Source: Adlercreutzia rubneri
GTDB lineage: Bacteria; Actinomycetota; Coriobacteriia; Coriobacteriales; Eggerthellaceae
Assembly (NCBI RefSeq): GCF_009755265.1
Contig: NZ_WPOO01000011.1
Coordinates: 29,876 to 93,875, forward strand
Length of the DNA: 64,000 nt
Direction: 5' to 3'
The notes under the pieces were generated by a model, which was not told the DNA's origin, did not search any database, and was given only the letters and a program-made list of their open reading frames with translations. A program made the translations under genes and the position numbers. Shown here in pieces: positions 23,620-31,355 of the stretch. How positions within the stretch are numbered: the first letter of the stretch is position 1; the number at the start of each line of letters is the position of its first letter.

Positions 23620-23791
23620 CAGACGGTCGGCGGGATAGGCGCGCTGCTCCCCCGTGGTTCCCCACGCGTACCCGTCAGTCACAGCGCGTTCGCTTCGAAA
23701 AGCAGGGTATCACGGAAAGAGTCGCCCGCGGAAGAGCGCTCCTCGTTTTCCCACGGCTTTTCCGTCGGCGGCGCAAGCGCGGCCAGAGCGG

Positions 23792-24784
23792 CTATTCCCG
23801 CCCCAGGCTCTTCTCGTGGCGCGCCTGCGCCTCTTCGCTGTAGCGCTGCCGGTAGCGCACGTCCACCAGCTCGCCGACAATGGCGATGGCCAGCTCCGCC
23901 GGGGTCTTCGCCCCGAAGCTAAGGCCGATGGGCCGCTTCACGCGATCCCAATCCGTCTCGGTGATACCGGCGCCAACGACAAGATCGTGCACCGTGGAGT
24001 TCTTCCCCGCGCAGCCCATCATGCCCACATAGTGCACGCCGTTCTGCAGCGCCCAGATGCAGCTTTCCGGGTCGAACATATGCCCGCGAGTCAGCACGCA
24101 CACATAGTCCTCAGGGCGCCCCGGCATGTTAGCCAGCTCGTCGAAGTTGCCCCCATGCAGCATGATGCGCTCGGCAGTCGGGAAACGTTCCTCGTTCAAA
24201 AACGCCGGGTCGTAATCGACGGCCACCACATGGAAGCCCACATGATCGGCCAGCTGAGCCACTTCTACGGCCGCATCGGACGCACCGAGCAGCCACACCC
24301 GCACCTTCCCGAAGAGCGGCTCGCTCGCCCAGGTGAGGCCGTCGAACTGGTCGTTGTGCATCGAGGGGCCGCGGGTGACGTCCTTCGCCTGGAAGATATC
24401 GCGGGGCGACAGCTCGCGGGAGGCGACAATTTCCTTGGCATCGTTGCAGAAGAACACAAGCGGCTCTCCGTCGGCGGAACCCTGCTCGCCGTACTTCTTC
24501 GTGACCTCATTGTCCACATTGCCCTGGGCAGCAGCCCCGTCGTAGACGACCTTGAAGCCGAGCCACGCCAAATCGCCCTCGTCCATAGCGCGCAAGGCGC
24601 GCTCGAACGTGGGGATATCGGCCTCAGTTAGCGTGGCGGCGATAGCCTCCAGCGTCGCGGGGCCGATGTGCGCATCGCCCGCCGTCGCCTCTTCCGAGAA
24701 CGCCGGGGAATCCTCGACGGCCAGCTCGGGCACACGACCGGCTCGCAAATCAGCGACAATGGTTTCGATGGTCTCTCGTTTCAT
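23792..24784 (-). CDS. XdhC/CoxF-family protein
   Basis: XdhC-like proteins prepare or insert the molybdenum cofactor of xanthine-dehydrogenase-type enzymes. The 330-residue protein has an N-terminal XdhC region and a C-terminal Rossmann domain (VRVWLLGASDAAVEVAQLA, VVAVDYDPAFLNEERFP, VCVLTRGHMFDPESCIWAL, YVGMMGCAGKN and RPIGLSFGAKTPAELAIAIVGELV). No xanthine dehydrogenase subunit is in the window, although the gene sits inside a purine block. The ATG at 24784 follows GCGGAGG. It has its own terminator at 23585-23619. Confidence 0.85.
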   Translation of the reverse strand: MKRETIETIVADLRAGRVPELAVEDSPAFSEEATAGDAHIGPATLEAIAATLTEADIPTFERALRAMDEGDLAWLGFKVVYDGAAAQGNVDNEVTKKYGEQGSADGEPLVFFCNDAKEIVASRELSPRDIFQAKDVTRGPSMHNDQFDGLTWASEPLFGKVRVWLLGASDAAVEVAQLADHVGFHVVAVDYDPAFLNEERFPTAERIMLHGGNFDELANMPGRPEDYVCVLTRGHMFDPESCIWALQNGVHYVGMMGCAGKNSTVHDLVVGAGITETDWDRVKRPIGLSFGAKTPAELAIAIVGELVDVRYRQRYSEEAQARHEKSLGRE

Positions 24785-24814
24785 GGGTTCCTCCGCAATA
24801 TTTTTCTCAAAAAT

Positions 24815-24953
24815 GGTCAAAAAGTCGAGAAATGAGTCTATATTTTGACCAACAAGACGCTATTCACGCCAAAATGATGCGCAACGGGACACATTTTCGA
24901 TTGTTTCGAGCCCAAAACCAACGTCGCAAGACTCGCTTCTCAGGTTTTTGACC
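24815..24953. repeat. GGTCAAAA inverted repeats upstream of the xdhC-like gene
   Basis: GGTCAAAA at 24815-24822 pairs with TTTTGACC at 24843-24850. A larger related unit (GGTCAAAAA, GAGAA, GAGTCT in order) occurs at 24815-24839 and, inverted, at 24929-24953. The 201-base spacer is AT-rich and contains no ORF. Confidence 0.6.
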
Positions 24954-24985
24954 AAAAAATCCAAAATTTGTGTCACCGAGCGCTT

Positions 24986-25603
24986 TTAACCGAGCGGTTG
25001 AATATGAATCTTGCGATCGGCATCCAGGGTCATGCGGCCCTCGGCGATGGCGCGCAGCACCTCGGGGTAAATGACGTGCTCGGTCTCGTGGATGCGCGCC
25101 TCCAAAGCGTCGATATCGTCACCTTCCAGCACCGGCACCGCGCGCTGAGCCACGATGGGCCCCTTGTCGTAGTCCTCGTTGGCCAGATGCACCGTCACGC
25201 CCGTCACCTTCACACCGGCATCCCATGCATCTTGAATAGCATGGGCGCCCTTGAAGGAGGGCAATAGCGCCGGGTGCAGATTCAGCACGCGATCGGGGAA
25301 GGCGTCGAGCACTACCGGGGTGAGCTTGCGCATATAGCCGGCCATGACCAGGTACTCAGCCCCAGCCTTATCCATGATGGCGGCGATGCGCCCGTCGGCG
25401 GCCGTGGGATCCTCGTAGCAGGAGCGGTCGAACACCGTCACGGGAATGCCGGCCGCCCGAGCGCGTTCGATGCCGTAGGCATCGGGGCGCGAGGACAGCA
25501 CATGCACGATCTCAACCGGCAGATCCTCGGCAATCTCGTCGATGATGGCCTGCAAGTTCGTCCCGCTACCGGAGAGCAGCACGCCGATCTTCAGCTTCTC
25601 CAT
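24986..25603 (-). CDS. purN: Phosphoribosylglycinamide formyltransferase
   Basis: It transfers a formyl group from 10-formyl-THF to GAR in purine synthesis. The 205-residue protein matches PurN in length and has IGVLLSGSGTNLQAIID at the N-terminus, LVMAGYMRKLTP, the catalytic NLHPALLPSFKGAHA and VTGVTVHLANEDYDKGPI. The ATG at 25603 follows GAAGGGA. It is the last gene of the purF-purM-purN run, 28 bases after purM. Confidence 0.95.
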   Translation of the reverse strand: MEKLKIGVLLSGSGTNLQAIIDEIAEDLPVEIVHVLSSRPDAYGIERARAAGIPVTVFDRSCYEDPTAADGRIAAIMDKAGAEYLVMAGYMRKLTPVVLDAFPDRVLNLHPALLPSFKGAHAIQDAWDAGVKVTGVTVHLANEDYDKGPIVAQRAVPVLEGDDIDALEARIHETEHVIYPEVLRAIAEGRMTLDADRKIHIQPLG

Positions 25604-25631
25604 CTCATTTCCCTTCTCTCGGTCGCAGGGA

Positions 25632-26708
25632 CTACGCGAACAAGCCGCCCTCGTTGGCGTACTGGACCTCGCCCCCGCCAGCGACGATGCGGCCGACGCG
25701 GAAGGTCTGCTCGCCGGCATCGGCCAGGGCGGCCTCCACGGCCTCAGCCTCGTCCGGATTCACGATGAGAATCATGCCGAGGCCCATGTTGAAGGTCTTG
25801 AGCGCCTCCTCCTCCGAGAGATTCGCCTGATCGCAAGCGAAGCGCACCACGGGCGGAATGGGCCAAGTGCCCAAATCGACCTCGGCGTTCACACTCGCGG
25901 GAAGAGCGCGGTTCAGATTCTCGGTAATGCCGCCACCGGTAATGTGGGCCAGAGCGCGGATGCCGCCGGGCACCTCCTCCATGACCGTGCGCACCGGCTT
26001 CACGTAGATGCGCGTCGGTGTGAGCAGCGCCTCCAAAATGGACTGGCCGCCCAGGTCCTCGCGCCCCTCGCGGAGCTCCTCTTCGCTGCGGCCCTCGACG
26101 CACACTTTGCGGGCCAGCGAGTAGCCGTTGGAATGCAGGCCGGACGAGGCGAGGCCGATGAGCACGTCGCCCTCACGCACGCTCTCGGGATCCAACATGC
26201 GCGGCCGGTCGACCAGCCCCACGCAGAAACCCGACAGATCGTAGTCGTCCGGATCCATCACACCGGGATGCTCGGCCATCTCGCCGCCGATGAGCGCGCA
26301 GCCGGATTGGCGGCAGCCCTCGCCGATGCCCCCGACGATTTTGGCCATGGCCCCGGAATCCAGCTTGCCCACGGCAACGTAGTCGAGGAAGAACAGCGGC
26401 TCGGCGCCGGTGGCCAGAATATCGTTCACGCACATGGCCACCAGATCGATGCCCACCGTATCGTGCACGCCAAGACGCTGGGCGACCTTCAGCTTCGTGC
26501 CCACGCCGTCGGTGCCGGAAACCAGCAGGGGATCGGCCATGTCCTTGGCGGCCGCGATGGAGAATAGGCCGCCGAAGCCGCCGATGTCGCCCACAACCTC
26601 GGGGCGATAGGTGGAGTGCACCGTGTCCTTGATGGCGTCCACGGCACGGGCGCCCTCCACGATATCGACGCCGGCCTCGGCATAGGTCACGCTGTTCTGG
26701 TTTTCCAT
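25632..26708 (-). CDS. purM: Phosphoribosylformylglycinamidine cyclo-ligase
   Basis: AIR synthetase of the purine pathway, using ATP to close the imidazole ring. The 358-residue protein has VTYAEAGVDIVEGARAVD, GDIGGFGGLFSI, LLVSGTDGVGTKLKVAQ, DLVAMCVNDILATGAEPLFFLDY, LIGGEMAEHPG and LAHITGGGITENLNRALP in family order. The ATG at 26708 follows AAAGGAA. It is 17 bases downstream of purF and 28 upstream of purN. Confidence 0.96.
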   Translation of the reverse strand: MENQNSVTYAEAGVDIVEGARAVDAIKDTVHSTYRPEVVGDIGGFGGLFSIAAAKDMADPLLVSGTDGVGTKLKVAQRLGVHDTVGIDLVAMCVNDILATGAEPLFFLDYVAVGKLDSGAMAKIVGGIGEGCRQSGCALIGGEMAEHPGVMDPDDYDLSGFCVGLVDRPRMLDPESVREGDVLIGLASSGLHSNGYSLARKVCVEGRSEEELREGREDLGGQSILEALLTPTRIYVKPVRTVMEEVPGGIRALAHITGGGITENLNRALPASVNAEVDLGTWPIPPVVRFACDQANLSEEEALKTFNMGLGMILIVNPDEAEAVEAALADAGEQTFRVGRIVAGGGEVQYANEGGLFA

Positions 26709-26725
26709 GGGGTTCCTTTCAGTGT

Positions 26726-28207
26726 CTACGAAACCTCGCCGGCGTACACCGCCTCGAAGTCCTTGCGGGTAAGAAAGCTCTTTTTTGCCACATCGTCGGG
26801 AATGGGCACCGGGTAGTCACCGGTGAAGCAGGCCGTGCAGAAGCCGTCGTGGCCCGCATCGGCGAGCGACGCGCGCAGGCCGTCCAGCGTGATGAACGCG
26901 AGCGAGTCGGAGCCGATCCAGTCGTTCATCTCCTCAAGCGTCATGTTCGCGGCGATGAGCTGCTCGCGGGTGTCGGTGTCGATGCCGTAGAAGCAGGGCC
27001 AGAGCACCTCGGGGCTCACGATGCGCAGGTGCACCTCGGCCGCCCCGGCATCGCGCAGCATCTGAACGAGCTTCTTGGAAGTGTTGCCGCGCACGATGGA
27101 ATCGTCGATGACCACGAGGCGCTTGCCCGAAATCACGCTCGGCAGCGGGTTCAACTTCAGGCGAATGCCCAGCTGGCGCATGGCTTGGGTGGGCTGGATG
27201 AAAGTGCGGCCCACGTAGCGGTTCTTCACGATACCGTCGGTGAACGGAATGCCCGAGGCCTCGGAATAGCCCAGGGCCGCCGGCACGCCGGAGTCGGGCA
27301 CGCCGAGCACGAGGTCGGCCTCCACGGGCGCCTCGTCGGCCAGAATGCGGCCCATGGCGCGGCGCGCCTGGTAGACCGATTGCCCGTCGAGCACCGAGTC
27401 GGGCCGGGCGAAGTATACGTACTCGAAGATACAGGCGGCCCGGGGGCGCGGCGGCACAGCCTGCTCGCTTACCATGCCCTCGGCGGTGAAGCGCACCATC
27501 TCGCCGGGCTCCACATCGCGCACGTACTCGGCACCGACGATATCGAGCCCGCAGGTCTCCGAGGACACCACCCAGCCGCGACCCTCGGGCAGCTGGCCGA
27601 TGCACAAGGGCCGAATGCCATGGGGGTCGCGGAAGGCGTAGAGCGCCTCGGGGCTCGCGAGCACCATGGCGTAGGCGCCCTCCAGGTTCTCCATGGCATA
27701 GCGGATGCCCTCGCGCAGATGGTGCGTCTGACGCGTGAGGTGGCCGATGGCCTTGGCCGCCACCTCGGAATCGGTGCCGGCGCGCAGGTGCTCCCCCTCG
27801 TCGATAAGCTGCGCCCGCAGGTGGTTCGTGTTCACCAGCGTGCCGTTGTGGGCGAGCGCGATGAGCGTGTCGTCGATAGCGGAGATGTGCGGCTGCGCCG
27901 CCTCCCAGGAGGCCTTCCCGCCGCTGGTGGAGTAGCGCACGTGCCCGATGGCCACCACGCCCTCGCCAAGGCCCGCCAGCGTTGCCTCGTCGAAGACCTG
28001 GGTCACAAGCCCCAAGTCCTTCGCCTCGATGACCGTGGAACCGTCGCCCACGGCGATGCCCGCGCTCTCCTGGCCGCGATGCTGCAGGGCCTGCAGCCCG
28101 TAGCAGGTCAGGCGCGCCACGTCCTCGCCCGGCGCGTAGACGCCGAAGACGCCGCACTCCTCTTCCAACCGATCCGGCTGCTCGCCGGGAAATATGCTAT
28201 CGGCCAC
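26726..28207 (-). CDS. purF: Amidophosphoribosyltransferase
   Basis: PurF makes phosphoribosylamine from PRPP and glutamine, the committed purine step. A GTG start overlapping the sortase stop (TAGTG) gives 493 residues. A 17-residue propeptide precedes the catalytic Cys18 (EEECGVFGVYAPG). The glutaminase domain has GHVRYSTSG, LAHNGTLVNT and GTDSEV. The PRTase domain has the PRPP loop VVIDDSIVRGNTSKK. The C-terminal FCTACFTGDYPVP matches 4Fe-4S-type class II PurF. A longer frame extends upstream through the sortase gene in another frame and is not coding. The ribosome site GGAGGG lies within the last sortase codons, so translation is coupled. Confidence 0.95.
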   Translation of the reverse strand: MADSIFPGEQPDRLEEECGVFGVYAPGEDVARLTCYGLQALQHRGQESAGIAVGDGSTVIEAKDLGLVTQVFDEATLAGLGEGVVAIGHVRYSTSGGKASWEAAQPHISAIDDTLIALAHNGTLVNTNHLRAQLIDEGEHLRAGTDSEVAAKAIGHLTRQTHHLREGIRYAMENLEGAYAMVLASPEALYAFRDPHGIRPLCIGQLPEGRGWVVSSETCGLDIVGAEYVRDVEPGEMVRFTAEGMVSEQAVPPRPRAACIFEYVYFARPDSVLDGQSVYQARRAMGRILADEAPVEADLVLGVPDSGVPAALGYSEASGIPFTDGIVKNRYVGRTFIQPTQAMRQLGIRLKLNPLPSVISGKRLVVIDDSIVRGNTSKKLVQMLRDAGAAEVHLRIVSPEVLWPCFYGIDTDTREQLIAANMTLEEMNDWIGSDSLAFITLDGLRASLADAGHDGFCTACFTGDYPVPIPDDVAKKSFLTRKDFEAVYAGEVS

Positions 28208-29115
28208 TAGCCCTCCACTCGCTCTTGCGCGTCGGCGGCAATCTCGCCGGCCGCATCGTCTTCCACCGCCGTGTCGCCTTGGTAGGTGTCGGTGCCAACA
28301 TAGCTGATGGGCACGAACTCGGCAACATCGGCGAAAGTGATGTAGCGCCAGGTGTTGTCGGCCCCGTCGCACGTGCAGAAACCGAAGAGCTTCGTCGCGT
28401 TGGCAAGCGTATCGGTGGTGTCGGGATCGGGCGTGACGACGGACTCCTCCACGAGCCAGTCCTTGAAGGCCGTGAATTCCTCGTCGGTCGGGTAGTTCGG
28501 CGTGGCGATGGAGGAATGGGTCATGGGCACATGCTCCACAGCAAAAGTTTGCAAGCGGTAGTTGCCCTCGGGAGTGAGCAGGTAGATGGTGCGATGCTCG
28601 TTGAAGATGGCGGAGTCGCGGAACTCGGCAAAGAGGGCGAACATGGAGCCGTTGCGCATGTGGTGGCCGTAAAGGATGTTCACCTCGTCGGAGAAGTCGC
28701 CGGCGTTCTCGCCCGACAGCATGATGGAGCCGAACTCGGCGCCGAAAGAGCCCTCGCCCAAGCTGAAGTTGTGGTGCAGGTAGTACTCCGAGTCGCCGTC
28801 TTTGTGAGCCACCGGGTAGTTGATGATGGTGCCGGGCATGTACACCCACGCGACGATGTCCGGATTGATCGCGCGCAGGGCGTCCCAATCGACCACCAGG
28901 TCGGCCAAGTTCGCGACATGGCCGTCCTCGGGCACTTCGACGACGCGGCTGGCAATCTCCTCGTACTCGTTCTGACCCTGCCAATAGGTGTAGAACAGAT
29001 AGCCCAGCGTGCCCACCGAGCCGATGAACACGATGAGCGCCAGCCAGAACACGATGCGCCAGAAGCACCCGCGCTTCTTTTTCTTCTTGGTATCGGTATT
29101 CTGAGCGGTAGCCAT
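28207..29115 (-). CDS. Class B sortase
   Basis: A 302-residue membrane-anchored transpeptidase. After a Lys-rich start (KKKKKRG), one membrane helix (RIVFWLALIVFIGSVGTLGYLFY) is followed by the sortase fold. The catalytic His is in VNILYGHHMRNGSMFA, the Cys in LFGFCTCDG and the Arg in NTWRYITF. The spacing fits SrtB-like enzymes. The ATG at 29115 follows GGGGGAGG. Its stop overlaps the purF start by one base, so it is the first gene of the purF-purM-purN transcript. No LPXTG-type substrate or pilus gene is adjacent, so it may be a housekeeping enzyme. Confidence 0.9.
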   Translation of the reverse strand: MATAQNTDTKKKKKRGCFWRIVFWLALIVFIGSVGTLGYLFYTYWQGQNEYEEIASRVVEVPEDGHVANLADLVVDWDALRAINPDIVAWVYMPGTIINYPVAHKDGDSEYYLHHNFSLGEGSFGAEFGSIMLSGENAGDFSDEVNILYGHHMRNGSMFALFAEFRDSAIFNEHRTIYLLTPEGNYRLQTFAVEHVPMTHSSIATPNYPTDEEFTAFKDWLVEESVVTPDPDTTDTLANATKLFGFCTCDGADNTWRYITFADVAEFVPISYVGTDTYQGDTAVEDDAAGEIAADAQERVEG

Positions 29116-29255
29116 GAGGCCTCCCCCTTCGATATCGATCTCTCTGCATGACGGCGGGGCTGGGGTCAGCCTCCTGACCGCGCCGCCCACGACGTCCTCG
29201 CCGGTCCCGTGCCGGCGCTCTCGCCTTCCCCGGCCCTGCGCCGGCGGAAAACAAA

Positions 29256-29275
29256 AGGGCCCCCGCAGGGGCCCT
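29256..29275 (-). terminator. Intrinsic terminator of the small membrane peptide gene
   Basis: An 8-bp stem AGGGCCCC / GGGGCCCT followed by CTTTTGTTTT on the minus strand, between the small membrane peptide gene and the sortase. Confidence 0.8.
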
Positions 29276-29303
29276 GAGCTCACCCCGTCGAGCGGGCGAG
29301 CTG

Positions 29304-29420
29304 CTACTTCTTCATCTCGTCCATGAAGCCCTTGGCGATGAACACCACGATGACGAGCACGATGATGGCCACAACGACCCAGATGGCCTCCATGGGCACT
29401 TCGAAACCGAACAAAGACAT
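29304..29420 (-). CDS. 38-residue single-helix membrane peptide
   Basis: A short ORF encodes 38 residues: a polar N-terminus (MSLFGFEVPMEA), one strongly hydrophobic helix (IWVVVAIIVLVIVVFIA) and a charged C-terminus (KGFMDEMKK). It has an excellent ribosome site (AGAAGGAG, 8 bases before the ATG at 29420) and its own terminator at 29256-29275, so it is very likely expressed. I do not recognise a family. The topology resembles small subunits or regulators of membrane complexes. Confidence 0.65.
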   Translation of the reverse strand: MSLFGFEVPMEAIWVVVAIIVLVIVVFIAKGFMDEMKK

Positions 29421-29515
29421 AGCGGACTCCTTCTATGCAACGGGGCCATCCTCTGCGCACCCGCCAACTTGCTGATGTTGGGTTCATAGTACCCTGAACC
29501 CCGGGTTGGCGCAAG

Positions 29516-29571
29516 GAAAAACCCCGCGACGACGGCGAACTGTCCTCTTGGAGGGCATCACGAGGCGGGGC
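29516..29571 (-). terminator. Possible terminator of the ppk1-pap operon
   Basis: GCCCCGC at 29565-29571, overlapping the pap 3' end, pairs with GCGGGGT at 29521-29527 across a long loop, followed by five T on the minus strand. Confidence 0.4.
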
Positions 29572-31291
29572 ACTCGCCCAAGCGCTTCTCCAGGGCTTCC
29601 ACGATGATGCGCAGGGCCTTGATGCGGGCGTAGCGCTTGTCATCGGACTCCAGCACCACCCAGGGAGCGAACGTGGTCGACGTCAAGCGGAACATATCGT
29701 CGATGGCGGCCTTGTACTGGGGGTACTTCTCGCGATTGCGCCAATCGTCCTCGGTGATCTTCCACTGCTTGGCCGGGTCGTCCTCGCGGTCCTGGAAGCG
29801 GCGCAGCTGCTCCTCGGGGCTCACATCGACCCAGAACTTCAGCAAGATGGCACCCCAATCGACCAGATCGTGCTCGAACTCGTTGATTTCGTCGTAGGCC
29901 CGCGACCACTCGGCCGGCGTGGCGAAACCCTCCACGCGCTCCACCAGCACGCGCCCGTACCAGCTGCGATCGTACATGCCCACGTGCCCCGCCTTGGGCA
30001 GGCGCGTCCAGTAGCGCCAGAGGAACGGATGGGCGAGCTCGGGCTTGGTGGGCGCCGGCGACGGGAAGATGGTGTAGGCGCGAGCGTCGAGAGCCTGGGC
30101 GACACGCTTGATGTTGCCGCCCTTGCCGGCCGCGTCCCACCCCTCGTACATGAGAATGAGGGGGACCCGGCGCTGGAACATGATGTTCTCCAGGCGGAAC
30201 AGGCGATCCTGCAGGCGCTTGCGCTCGGTTTTGTATTCCTCCAAGGTGAGCGCCAGGCTGTGGTCGATCGTGTCCACCTGGGGGTAGTGCTTCACGATGT
30301 CGAAGCGGGACTTCTTGGGGGCCAAATCGTGGGCCGCGGCCGCCTGGGCCTCGGCGCGGGCCAAAGCCACGCCGGTTAACATGCCGCGTCCAGGTTGGGT
30401 CGCCGGCGCCGGCACCGCACCGGCTGCCTCGGCAGCGGCGGCCTCTTCCACGGCGCGCTCTTCCGCGAGAAGCGCATCGGCCCTCTCGCGGGCCGCCAGC
30501 GACGCTTTCAGCACGTCGTCGGCCTCCTTGCGGGCGAGCGCGCGCTCCAGGGCGTCCACCAGCGTGCTGGCGATGGTGAGGTTCGTGCGGCGCTTGTCCT
30601 CGCCGTTGAGCAGCACCCAGGGAGCGAAGTCGTAGTCGCTGCGCTCGAGCAGACGGTCGTACAGCTCGTAGGCGGTCTCGTAGCCGTGATGGCTCTCGAG
30701 CTTCTTCTCGGTCACGCGCCAACGGGTCACGGGATCGTCGTGCAGCCGCTGCAAGCGTTCGACTTGGGCTTTCTTGGTCATATGCACGAAGAACTTCACC
30801 ACCACGTAGCCATCGGCCACAAGCTGCTGCTCGAAGTCGTGAACGGAATCCAAGTAGTGGCGCTCCTCCTTCTTGGGAAGCAGCAGTTTGGCCGGCGCGT
30901 TGTAGAGCATATGCTGAATGACCGCCGTATACCAACCGCGATCGTAGAACGTGATGGAGTTCCGCTCGCCTAAGGCCTTCCAGAAGGGCTGCATAATGGG
31001 GTAGAAGCCCGTCACGCCGCACTCGCGGCCGACGAACTCGCGCTCGGTGTCCGGATCGAGGTCGAGCCCCACGTAAACCCCGGTGGAGCGGGCGTCTAAG
31101 TGATACATGAGATCGGAGATACGACTGCCCTTGCCGGCGCCGTTCCAGCCCTCGAACAGTACCACGAGCCCCACGCCCTCGTTATGAGCCTGCTGCTGGA
31201 GCACCACGAGCTTGGCCAGAAGTTCGTCCCACTGCTCCTTGTAGACGGCCTTCTTCATGGGCTTCTTGTTGAACGTGACCTTCTCGAGCAT
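29558..31291 (-). CDS. pap: Polyphosphate:AMP phosphotransferase (double PPK2)
   Basis: A 577-residue protein with two tandem PPK2 kinase domains, the PAP architecture that phosphorylates AMP or ADP using polyphosphate. Domain 1 (about 20-275) has Walker A EGWNGAGKG at 47-55 and Walker B SITFYDRGWYTAV. A linker of about 80 Ala/Glu-rich residues follows. Domain 2 (about 345-577) has EGWDAAGKGGNI and HVGMYDRSWYGRVLVERV. The ATG at 31291 follows AAAGGAAA. It lies 64 bases downstream of ppk1 in the same direction, so synthesis and use of polyphosphate are encoded together. Confidence 0.93.
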   Translation of the reverse strand: MLEKVTFNKKPMKKAVYKEQWDELLAKLVVLQQQAHNEGVGLVVLFEGWNGAGKGSRISDLMYHLDARSTGVYVGLDLDPDTEREFVGRECGVTGFYPIMQPFWKALGERNSITFYDRGWYTAVIQHMLYNAPAKLLLPKKEERHYLDSVHDFEQQLVADGYVVVKFFVHMTKKAQVERLQRLHDDPVTRWRVTEKKLESHHGYETAYELYDRLLERSDYDFAPWVLLNGEDKRRTNLTIASTLVDALERALARKEADDVLKASLAARERADALLAEERAVEEAAAAEAAGAVPAPATQPGRGMLTGVALARAEAQAAAAHDLAPKKSRFDIVKHYPQVDTIDHSLALTLEEYKTERKRLQDRLFRLENIMFQRRVPLILMYEGWDAAGKGGNIKRVAQALDARAYTIFPSPAPTKPELAHPFLWRYWTRLPKAGHVGMYDRSWYGRVLVERVEGFATPAEWSRAYDEINEFEHDLVDWGAILLKFWVDVSPEEQLRRFQDREDDPAKQWKITEDDWRNREKYPQYKAAIDDMFRLTSTTFAPWVVLESDDKRYARIKALRIIVEALEKRLGECPAS

Positions 31292-31355
31292 GGCTTTCCT
31301 TTCCCCTATCTTTGGGCGTTCGTCTTCTGTGAGAACCGGGCGCTGCGACGCCGGC

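Noticed and set aside
26726..29254. 842-codon frame making purF appear fused to an upstream domain
   Set aside because: The upstream part is the sortase gene read in the wrong frame. purF starts at the GTG overlapping the sortase stop.
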